From Actinomycetes bacterium (lineage in GTDB: Bacteria; Actinomycetota; Actinomycetes; Actinomycetales; Dermatophilaceae), in contig JAKPEG010000104.1 in NCBI GenBank assembly GCA_029552065.1, forward strand, positions 1 through 64,000: DNA of 64,000 nucleotides, in the 5' to 3' direction. Both the position numbers and the translations under genes were made by a program. The stretch's first letter is position 1. The number at the start of each line of letters is the position of its first letter. The notes under the pieces were generated by a model. It was not told the origin of the DNA. It did not search any database and saw only the letters and a program-made list of their open reading frames with translations. Below, piece after piece: positions 34,434 to 41,520 of this stretch.

Positions 34434-37400
34434 GTGCCCGAGAAGCGGCTCGACCGAGGAACCCTGCGGGTGAGCTGGCCGGACAGCCACTCGATGGCGC
34501 GGACCGTGCCGTCGAAGGAGCGCTCGCTGGACCCCGGTGACACCCATGCCATGCTGCTGGATGCCTTGCGGGACAACGACTTCGAACCCATGAGCGAGCT
34601 TCGCCTCGCCCCGCGGCGCACCCGGGGGATCGACCAGGCCTCGCCTGGTGTCGTCGCGCTCGACCTGCAGGTCGGTGCGGACGAGGACGCCGTCCTGCTC
34701 GTCGAGCAGGACGGCTGCTATTCCTGGCACCTGCCCGCTGCACCGGCACCCGCGACCTCGTCACGGGCAGCGCGGTCGGCGGCTCTGGGCGCATCGACAA
34801 CGAGGCGGGCACCCCGGCGCACCCGCGGGCTGCCGGGCGAGAAGCGGGACGTGCACTTCGAGGTCGACCTTGCGGTGACGAGGGCGGCATACCCGACTCG
34901 TCGTTCGCGGGCGCTGCCGACCGGCACCCGGCCGCGCGGGATGTTCGGCGACCTGCTCTCCGGCGCCCTGCGGGTGGTCGTGCTCAAGTTTGCCGCGCCG
35001 TGGCTCGTCGGCCACGCGGTGAGCTTCCTCGAGCGTCACGTCCAGCCGGGGCTCGTCCACATCGCGGCGCCCGATCCCGGCACGTGGACGCATCTGGACC
35101 GCCTCGAGGAGCTGGGTCTGCGTCCCGATGCGCGGGTGCTCCTGCTCGTGCACGGGACCTTCTCCACGACCGCGAGCGCCTTCGGGGCGCTCGGGGTCAC
35201 CTCCGAGGGCAAGGCGCTGCTCGCCGACCTGCTCGGCCGCTACGACGCCGTCGTCGGCTTCGACCACCCGACGCTGTCGGTCGACCCGCTCGTGAACGCG
35301 ACCGACCTGCTCGCGCGGGTTTCCTCGGTGACGACCGGGGTCACCTTCGACGTCGTCACCCACAGCCGCGGTGGGCTCACGACGCGGAGCTTCGCCGAAT
35401 CGGTGCTGCCCGGATCGGGGTGGAACGGCGGGGTCGGCACGGTCGTGTTCGTCGCCGCCACGAACGGCGGCACCCACCTGGCACAGGCGCAGCGCTGGAA
35501 CGATCTCGTCGACCTCACGACGAATCTCACGATGGTGGGTGCGGGCGTGCTCGCCGCCCTGCCGGGTGGTGTCCTCGTTTCGGGCCTCATCGCCGGCGTT
35601 GTTCGCGGACTCGGGGCCTTCGTCAAGTACCTCGGCGCCTATATGGTCGACGAGGTCGGCGTCCCGGGGCTGGCCGCGATGCGTCCCGACGGACCCTTCG
35701 TCACCGAGCTCAACCGGACCCAGCCGGGTCAACCGGGCCCCGGGACGGCGTGGTACGTCGTCACGAGCGACTTCCACGTCACGCTCAACGACCTCGTCCA
35801 GAGCCCCCACGAGTTCCCGAAGGAGTTGCTGGGGCGGCTCGCCGAGGGCCTCGCCGACCGGATCTTCCGCGAGGCCAACGATCTCGTCGTCGACACCTCG
35901 TCGATGTCGGCCATCGACGAGGCCGTCGGGGGATTCGTATGCGGCCGTAAGGATTTCGGCAGCAACGACACCGTCTACCACACGAACTACTTCCTCCAGG
36001 ACGAGTTTGTCCAGACCCTGCGATCCTGGCTGCTCGACTGGTCCGATCGAGGAGCCGAGGCGGGTGCCGAGCCCGCGCCCGAGTTCGCCGAGGAGGCGGC
36101 TCCGCCACCCGCCCCAGCGCCCGCTCCCGTGCCTACCCACGTGCCCACTCCGGCCCCGACCCGATCGGAGCCCACGAAGTCTCGCAGTCGTGAGTCCGCC
36201 ACCCGGGGCAGGCGTGCCCCCAGGCGTGAGCCGGCCGCCGAGCGGCCGACCAACGGTCAGCGCGCCGAACCGCCGGAGCCCGCTCCCGCCGACCCGGTGA
36301 CCGCCCACCTGCGGGGGGAGCTGCCGGCCGAACCACTCGTCGGCGCACCGGCGACCCTGCGGGTCATCCTGTCCCGCAAGGAGATCGAGGCAGCCGTGGG
36401 GTCCGCCGGCGACGCCACGACCTTCCTCGCGACACCCGGGCGCACGCTGTCCGTGCAGGTCGTGCCCAAGGCCAACGTGACGATCGCCGGTCCCGATCGC
36501 GACGAATTCGCCCTGCCTGCCGGAGGCGGCACCAACCAGGTCACCTTCGAGATAGTGCCCACGGCCGCCGGACCGATCACCGTCGGGGTGATCGTCCGCG
36601 ACGGCGCGGTGCCGCTCGGCATGCTCACCGTGCGTGCCACAGCGGTGGCGGCAGCCCCCCGGCGTCGGCGGACACCCGCTCCTGCGGTTGCCACGGGCAC
36701 GCTCGAGGCGGGAGGGGACACGCCCGAACTCGACGACCTCGTCCAGCTCGAGGTCCTGGAGAGTCGTCGCGGCGAGGACACCGTGCTCATCTACACGGTG
36801 CGTGCCGCGCGGCGCGGCCTGCTCGAGCGCTACGAGTCCCCACCGCTGCACGACCGCGAGGGCTACGTGAGCGAGCTCTACCGTGACCTCGCCCGGCTCT
36901 GGGCCGACCACGGTGCGGGCGCGGCATACCTGCAGGGCTTGCAGGACCGCGGAGCCCAACTGTTCGACGAACTCTTCCCCGAACCCATGCAACGGCTGCT
37001 CTGGGCGGAGCGGGACAACCTCGCGCCGCTCGTCCTGCTCACCGACGAGGCCTACCTCCCGTGGGAGCTCGTCCACCTCAAGCAGGTGGGCAAGCCGCGT
37101 CCGAAGGAGCCGATGTTCCTCGGCCAGCGGGGGCTCGTGCGTTGGCAGTACACCGGATTCCCGCGTCGCACGCTGCGGGCTCGGGCCGGCAAGGTGTGGG
37201 CCCTGTGCCCGTCTTATGCCGACCCCCAGTTCGTGCTTGCCGAGACAGCCCGGGAGGCCACCTTCCTCGACGACCGGTTCGGTGCGCAGGCCCCCAAGGG
37301 GACCGGGCGCGAGGTCACCGCGTTGCTGCGCAAGGGCGGCTTCGACCTGCTGCACTTCAGCGGTCACGGGATGGCCGACCCCACCGACGCCGAGGCTGCC

Positions 37401-37808
37401 AAGGTCCTGCTCGCCGGACGACTCGTGCGGGGGAAGGTCTCCCACGACTACCTCTCGGCCACCGCCGTCGCCCAGAACGCCCGCCTTCGCGCCACTGACG
37501 GGAGTGGTCCGCTCGTCGTCCTCAACGCCTGCCAGGTCGCCCGCGGCGGACAGGGGCTCTCGACGATGGGGGGCTTCTCTCGGGCCTTCCTCGAGACCGG
37601 GGCGGCGGCATACATCGGCTGTCTCTGGTCGGTCGGCGAGGCGCCCGCCCGCGACTTCGTCGAGACCCTCTACACCCGGCTGCTCGCCGGCGACACGATT
37701 GCCGTCGCGGCCGCTGCGGCCCGTGAGGCGGCGCGCGACGCCGGCGACGCGACCTGGCTCGCGTATGCCGTCTATGCCCGACCCGACGCCGTCCTCGTCA
37801 CCACCTGA
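34434..37808 (+). CDS. lipase-like alpha/beta hydrolase fused to a CHAT protease
   Basis: A 1124-residue protein with no signal peptide. Residues 1-220 are an N-terminal region of unknown function. About 230-510 is an alpha/beta hydrolase with L-V-H-G-T-F (His240) and the nucleophile elbow T-H-S-R-G-G (Ser311), as in PGAP1-like lipases. About 540-620 is a Pro/Ala linker with an Arg/Lys-rich part (575-604). About 630-745 is a beta-sandwich-like segment. About 760-1124 is a CHAT caspase-fold domain with His978 (H-F-S-G-H-G) and Cys1033 (N-A-C-Q). GTG 34434 has GAAGGAG five bases upstream; a longer frame from 34278 lacks one. It heads a cluster with a metacaspase. The CHAT domain is probably a regulated cysteine protease and the lipase a membrane or lipid effector; this is inferred from domains. 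Confidence 0.88.
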   Translation: MPEKRLDRGTLRVSWPDSHSMARTVPSKERSLDPGDTHAMLLDALRDNDFEPMSELRLAPRRTRGIDQASPGVVALDLQVGADEDAVLLVEQDGCYSWHLPAAPAPATSSRAARSAALGASTTRRAPRRTRGLPGEKRDVHFEVDLAVTRAAYPTRRSRALPTGTRPRGMFGDLLSGALRVVVLKFAAPWLVGHAVSFLERHVQPGLVHIAAPDPGTWTHLDRLEELGLRPDARVLLLVHGTFSTTASAFGALGVTSEGKALLADLLGRYDAVVGFDHPTLSVDPLVNATDLLARVSSVTTGVTFDVVTHSRGGLTTRSFAESVLPGSGWNGGVGTVVFVAATNGGTHLAQAQRWNDLVDLTTNLTMVGAGVLAALPGGVLVSGLIAGVVRGLGAFVKYLGAYMVDEVGVPGLAAMRPDGPFVTELNRTQPGQPGPGTAWYVVTSDFHVTLNDLVQSPHEFPKELLGRLAEGLADRIFREANDLVVDTSSMSAIDEAVGGFVCGRKDFGSNDTVYHTNYFLQDEFVQTLRSWLLDWSDRGAEAGAEPAPEFAEEAAPPPAPAPAPVPTHVPTPAPTRSEPTKSRSRESATRGRRAPRREPAAERPTNGQRAEPPEPAPADPVTAHLRGELPAEPLVGAPATLRVILSRKEIEAAVGSAGDATTFLATPGRTLSVQVVPKANVTIAGPDRDEFALPAGGGTNQVTFEIVPTAAGPITVGVIVRDGAVPLGMLTVRATAVAAAPRRRRTPAPAVATGTLEAGGDTPELDDLVQLEVLESRRGEDTVLIYTVRAARRGLLERYESPPLHDREGYVSELYRDLARLWADHGAGAAYLQGLQDRGAQLFDELFPEPMQRLLWAERDNLAPLVLLTDEAYLPWELVHLKQVGKPRPKEPMFLGQRGLVRWQYTGFPRRTLRARAGKVWALCPSYADPQFVLAETAREATFLDDRFGAQAPKGTGREVTALLRKGGFDLLHFSGHGMADPTDAEAAKVLLAGRLVRGKVSHDYLSATAVAQNARLRATDGSGPLVVLNACQVARGGQGLSTMGGFSRAFLETGAAAYIGCLWSVGEAPARDFVETLYTRLLAGDTIAVAAAAAREAARDAGDATWLAYAVYARPDAVLVTT

Positions 37809-37884
37809 GCCACCGACCCGACCACCCAACGATCGCGCCACCGTCCACCCTCCACCCTCAGCACCGACCCGAAAGGACCCTCCC

Positions 37885-38715
37885 ATGGCCAAACGCGCCG
37901 TCTGCGTCGGCATCAACCAGTTCGCCCACCTGCCGATGGCCTCGTGGCTCAACGGCTGCGTCAACGACGCCAACGACATGGCCGCGATGCTGCGCAGACG
38001 CGGCTTCACGGCCCGGGCCACGACGGTGCTCACCGATGCCGGCGCCACGAAGGTGGCCGTCATGGGGGCGCTCACCTCGATGGTCAAGGCGGCCAAGCCC
38101 GGCGACCACCTCGTGTTCAGCTTCTCCAGCCACGGCACCCAGGTCCCGGACACCGACGGCGACGAGGCCGACGGAGCCGACGAGGCCTTCGCCTGCCACG
38201 ACATCGCCCAGTCGGGCAACCAGTGGGACGCCGACACCGTCATCGTCGACGACGAGTTGCGGGTGTTGCTCACGACGCTGCCCAAGGGTGTGCTCTTCGA
38301 GGCATTCCTCGACACGTGTCACTCCGGCAGCGGGCTCAAGCCGCTCGACCTGCTCTCCGGCCGGCGCCCGAAGTTCCTCCCGCCGCCTACCGCGATCGGC
38401 CTCAAGGAGATCAGCGCGCTGCCCTCGCACGGCGGCGTGAGTGGGGCGATGCGGGCCGTGCCCGCCGCGCTGCGCCCCGTCCTCTACGCCGGCTGCCGGG
38501 CCGACCAGACCTCCGCCGACGCGACCTTCGACGGCCGCGCGAGCGGTGCCTTCACCTATTACCTGCTCAAGGCGCTCGCCGCCGACCCGAGCGCGTCCCG
38601 GGCCGACATCCACAAGGCCCTCACGGCCTCCCTGCGGGCCGGCGACTTCGACCAGCGTCCCACCCTCGAGGGCCCGGCCAAGGCGAAGAAGTCCGGCATC
38701 GGCGACCCCTGGTGA
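37885..38715 (+). CDS. metacaspase (caspase family C14 peptidase)
   Basis: A 276-residue protein consisting almost only of a caspase p20-like domain. It starts with A-V-C-V-G-I-N-Q-F, then L-N-G-C-V-N-D-A-N-D-M. The catalytic dyad is His83 (F-S-S-H-G) and Cys145 (D-T-C-H-S-G-S-G). An acidic stretch after the His (D-T-D-G-D-E-A-D-G-A-D-E) fits the calcium-binding region of type I metacaspases. The family cleaves after Arg or Lys. There is no pro-domain, so activation would come from calcium or a partner. It is 76 bases after the lipase-CHAT gene and 16 bases before the UDG-like gene. Confidence 0.93.
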   Translation: MAKRAVCVGINQFAHLPMASWLNGCVNDANDMAAMLRRRGFTARATTVLTDAGATKVAVMGALTSMVKAAKPGDHLVFSFSSHGTQVPDTDGDEADGADEAFACHDIAQSGNQWDADTVIVDDELRVLLTTLPKGVLFEAFLDTCHSGSGLKPLDLLSGRRPKFLPPPTAIGLKEISALPSHGGVSGAMRAVPAALRPVLYAGCRADQTSADATFDGRASGAFTYYLLKALAADPSASRADIHKALTASLRAGDFDQRPTLEGPAKAKKSGIGDPW

Positions 38716-38731
38716 CCGGTCGGGGTCTGCG

Positions 38732-39568
38732 ATGAGCCACGAGAGCTGCCCCGGGTATGCCGTGGCCCCCTTCGCGGGGCTGGTCGCGGCATACCCGGGT
38801 GAGGACGTCTACCCGGCGGGCGACTTCCGGGTCGAATGGGGGCCGATCTTCCACCGCGGTCGGCTCGACGGCAGCGCACGCGTGCTCGTGCTCGGCCAGG
38901 ACCCGGCCACGCACGAGTCGATCGCCCGGCGGATCCTCGTCGGTGAGGCGGGCCAGCGGGTCCAGGGGCTGCTGGCCAAGGTGGGGATCGGGCGGTCCTA
39001 CGTCCTGGTCAACACCTTCCTCTACAGCGTTTTCGGCCAGGGTGGCGGCCAGCGGCATGCCAAGGACCCGGCCATCGCCGCATATCGGAATGCCTGGCTC
39101 GACGCCCTACTCGTCGGCTCGCAGGTGAGCGCGGTCGTCACCCTCGGGCAGCTGGCGCACACGGCATACGACATGTGGGCGGCGACCCAGCCGGGCGCGG
39201 CCGCGGGGCTGCACCTGGCCGCGATCCGCCATCCCACCTATCCGGAGAGCAGCGCGCGGGCGAGCGGCAAGAAGCTCTCGGAGACGACGGCAATCCTCCT
39301 CGAGGACTGGAACCGTGCGCTGCCCGCGCTCGCCGCGCACGTCACCCCCGAAGGCCCGGTCGACACGACTCCGTATGCCGTGCAGTCGGGTTGGCGTGCG
39401 GGTGACCTCGCGCCGATCCCCGAGGTCGACCTGCCCGCCGGTTCGCCACCGTGGTGGCTCGATCTGCGCTCGTGGGCGACGCGGACGGGCGAGGACGCCC
39501 AAGCGAAGCGGGCGACGATCCAGGTGACCGTGCCCAGGGCATACCGGGCCTGGCCGCCGCTGGGGTGA
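38732..39568 (+). CDS. uracil-DNA glycosylase superfamily-like protein
   Basis: A 278-residue protein. The first motif V-L-V-L-G-Q-D-P-A-T-H-E places Asp57 like the catalytic Asp of G-Q-D-P-Y-H, and a second motif I-R-H-P-T-Y-P-E-S-S places His167 like the H-P-S-P histidine. A central segment (V-N-T-F-L-Y-S-V-F) contains the expected Asn. It lacks the Cys residues of Fe-S UDGs (families 4/5). The C-terminal 90 residues are extra, with W-W-L-D-L-R-S-W-A-T-R. ATG 38732 is 16 bases after the metacaspase. It may excise a modified base or bind DNA only; substrate unknown. Confidence 0.78.
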   Translation: MSHESCPGYAVAPFAGLVAAYPGEDVYPAGDFRVEWGPIFHRGRLDGSARVLVLGQDPATHESIARRILVGEAGQRVQGLLAKVGIGRSYVLVNTFLYSVFGQGGGQRHAKDPAIAAYRNAWLDALLVGSQVSAVVTLGQLAHTAYDMWAATQPGAAAGLHLAAIRHPTYPESSARASGKKLSETTAILLEDWNRALPALAAHVTPEGPVDTTPYAVQSGWRAGDLAPIPEVDLPAGSPPWWLDLRSWATRTGEDAQAKRATIQVTVPRAYRAWPPLG

Positions 39569-39617
39569 GATTGACGGCGCCCCGCGCGGGCCGCCGGTGA
39601 GCAGGGAGGAGCGCAGG

Positions 39618-40988
39618 ATGAGTGACCGAGGTGCCTTCGCGCGGGCCTATGCCCGGGGCGTCACCGAACCTGTGGGGCCCCCGCCGAGCCGCCCGCGCGC
39701 ACTGCCGCCGATGCCCTTCGCCCTGCACGGCGCGGTCATCGCTCCCGACGGCGCGTGGTCGAGCGGCTACGTCACCGTGGCCCAGGGGGTCGTCGACGCC
39801 GTCTCGCGGCGCAAGCCCACGAGCGTGCCTGTGCACGAGACCGACGGGGTCATTCTCCCGGGGTTGCTCGACCTGCACGGGCACCCCGAGTTCAACGTCT
39901 TCGCCGCGTGGGAGCCGCCGAAGCTCTACGCCAACCGCTACCGGTGGCGCGCCTCCGACGCCTATCACGCCCTCGTCCGCGACCCGCAGAACGTCTTGCT
40001 CACCCAGGTGCCGGCCGGCACCCAGACCCGCTATGCCGAGGTCCGCGCCCTCGTGGGAGGGGTCACGGGCATCCAGGGGGCCTCGGCGGCGAGCACCGCG
40101 ACGCGCGAGCCGCTCGTGCGCAACCTCGACCTGTGGGCCTTCGGGGCCCACCGGGCACGCGCGATGATCGATCTGCCGAGCGCGTCCTCGCGGGACATGC
40201 CACGGCTGCGCACAGTGCTCGCCGGCGTCGCCGCGGGCGAGGTCGACGCCTTCTACCTCCACCTCGCCGAGGGGGTGCGTGGCGACGAGCGCTCGGCCTC
40301 GGAGTTCACCCGTTTCCTCGACCTCGGGGCGGCCACGGCGGCCACGAACATCATCCACGGGTCGGCGCTCTCGGCCGACGACCTGCGCACGGTCGCTGCG
40401 GCCGGCTGCCGGCTCGTCTGGTCGCCGCAGTCCAACCTGCGCCTCTACGGCGAGACGACGCTCGCCTCCGTCGCCCTCGATGCCGGTATGCCGGTCGCCC
40501 TCGGCGCCGACTGGCTGCCCTCGGGTTCGACGAGCCTGCTCGCCGAGCTCAAGGTCGCCCGGCGCGAGCTGGCACGCCAGGGCCGTCCCCTCCCGGCCGC
40601 CGAACTCGTGGCCATGGTGACCTCGGTGGCCGCGCGGGTCGCCGGGCTCGAGGCTCACCTGGGCTCGCTCAGCGCCGGTCGGCCCGCGGACCTGGTCGTG
40701 CTCGAGCGTCACCACGCGGACCCCTACGAGTCGGTGTGCCTGGCCGACCCGTCCTGGGTGGAACTCGTGTGCATCGGCGGGGACGTCACCTACGGCCGGG
40801 CGGACTGGTTCGACGCGCTCTCGGGAGCGGCCCGGGGTTCGACGATCGAGCCGCTCACCGCGTGGGGCAAGCCCATGCTCTTGGACACCGGCTTCCAGTC
40901 GCCGGGAGCCGATCCCACCCCGGGACTGTCCGTCGTCCGCGGACTGCTCACCGCGGCATACCCGGCGGTGGGGCCGATCTTCGCCTGA
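39618..40988 (+). CDS. amidohydrolase of the deaminase-like (ATZ/TRZ) group
   Basis: A 456-residue metal-dependent hydrolase. The metal motif H-G-H-P (His87, His89) sits in L-L-D-L-H-G-H-P-E-F-N. H-L-A-E-G (His215, Glu218) matches the H-x-A-E of adenosine/SAH/guanine-type deaminases. His247 (I-I-H-G) and Asp298 (L-G-A-D-W) complete the set. The C-terminal beta-sandwich (A-G-R-P-A-D-L-V-V-L) is typical. ATG 39618 has GGGAGGAG six bases upstream. It is 49 bases downstream of the UDG-like gene and probably in the same operon. The substrate could be a nucleobase-like compound but is not known. Confidence 0.85.
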   Translation: MSDRGAFARAYARGVTEPVGPPPSRPRALPPMPFALHGAVIAPDGAWSSGYVTVAQGVVDAVSRRKPTSVPVHETDGVILPGLLDLHGHPEFNVFAAWEPPKLYANRYRWRASDAYHALVRDPQNVLLTQVPAGTQTRYAEVRALVGGVTGIQGASAASTATREPLVRNLDLWAFGAHRARAMIDLPSASSRDMPRLRTVLAGVAAGEVDAFYLHLAEGVRGDERSASEFTRFLDLGAATAATNIIHGSALSADDLRTVAAAGCRLVWSPQSNLRLYGETTLASVALDAGMPVALGADWLPSGSTSLLAELKVARRELARQGRPLPAAELVAMVTSVAARVAGLEAHLGSLSAGRPADLVVLERHHADPYESVCLADPSWVELVCIGGDVTYGRADWFDALSGAARGSTIEPLTAWGKPMLLDTGFQSPGADPTPGLSVVRGLLTAAYPAVGPIFA

Positions 40989-41094
40989 CCCGCCGTGCGC
41001 AAGGCGTCGCCGTTGCCCTCGTCCGTTGCCCTGGTCGCGACCGGGGCTGGCAGTAGGGTCGGCTCATCGATGACGCCGGCGACGAGGAGTTGGG

Positions 41095-41469
41095 ATGAGC
41101 CACGGCAAAGAGGTGCTCGACGGGCTGCGGGACGAGACGGCCGCCCTGCGGGAGCTCATCCCGGAGGTGTATGCCGGTTTCGCCCACACGCACAAGGCGG
41201 CCCTCGGCGACGGGGCGTTGCCGACGAAGGCGAAGGAGCTCATCGCGTTCGCGATCGCGGTGAGCAAGCAGTGCGACGGCTGCATCGCCTCGCACGCCCG
41301 CGGCGCGGCCCGGGCAGGGGCCACGCTCGAGGAGGCGGCCGACGCGATCGGGGTGGCGATCCTCATGAACGGCGGCCCGGCCACGGTCTACGGTCCGCGC
41401 GCATTCGCCGCCTTCACCGAGTTCCACGCCCAGTTCGCCCGGCTCAACGCCGCCAAGCACCAGGGCTGA
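41095..41469 (+). CDS. AhpD/carboxymuconolactone decarboxylase-like protein
   Basis: A 124-residue all-helical protein with the redox motif C-D-G-C-I-A-S-H-A-R-G-A (Cys-x-x-Cys plus His) of the AhpD-like peroxidase-associated family. It has E-L-I-A-F-A-I-A-V-S before it and an M-N-G-G-P-A-T-V-Y-G end. Such proteins reduce disulfides or peroxides with alkyl hydroperoxide systems, or act alone. GAGGAGTTGGG precedes ATG 41095. It is separated from the preceding operon by 106 bases and faces a convergent ABC exporter. Confidence 0.88.
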   Translation: MSHGKEVLDGLRDETAALRELIPEVYAGFAHTHKAALGDGALPTKAKELIAFAIAVSKQCDGCIASHARGAARAGATLEEAADAIGVAILMNGGPATVYGPRAFAAFTEFHAQFARLNAAKHQG

Positions 41470-41476
41470 GCGTGCT

Positions 41477-41499
41477 CGCGCGGCCGGCCCGGCCGCGCG
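41477..41499. terminator. bidirectional hairpin after the AhpD-like gene
   Basis: A 9-bp GC-only stem (CGCGCGGCC / GGCCGCGCG) with a GGCCC loop stands between convergent stop codons at 41469 and 41521. A GGCATAC motif overlaps its right edge. Confidence 0.65.
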
Positions 41500-41520
41500 G
41501 CATACGGACCCGGCCTTGCG

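Noticed and set aside
34761-38315. An 1184-codon open frame antisense to the lipase-CHAT and metacaspase genes
   Set aside because: It mirrors the codon structure of the real genes, shows no family motifs and has a composition typical of antisense frames in high-GC DNA.
37885-38715. Gasdermin as partner of the metacaspase
   Set aside because: No adjacent small hydrophobic protein with an inhibitory C-terminal tail is present. The neighbouring effector candidate is a lipase-like domain instead.
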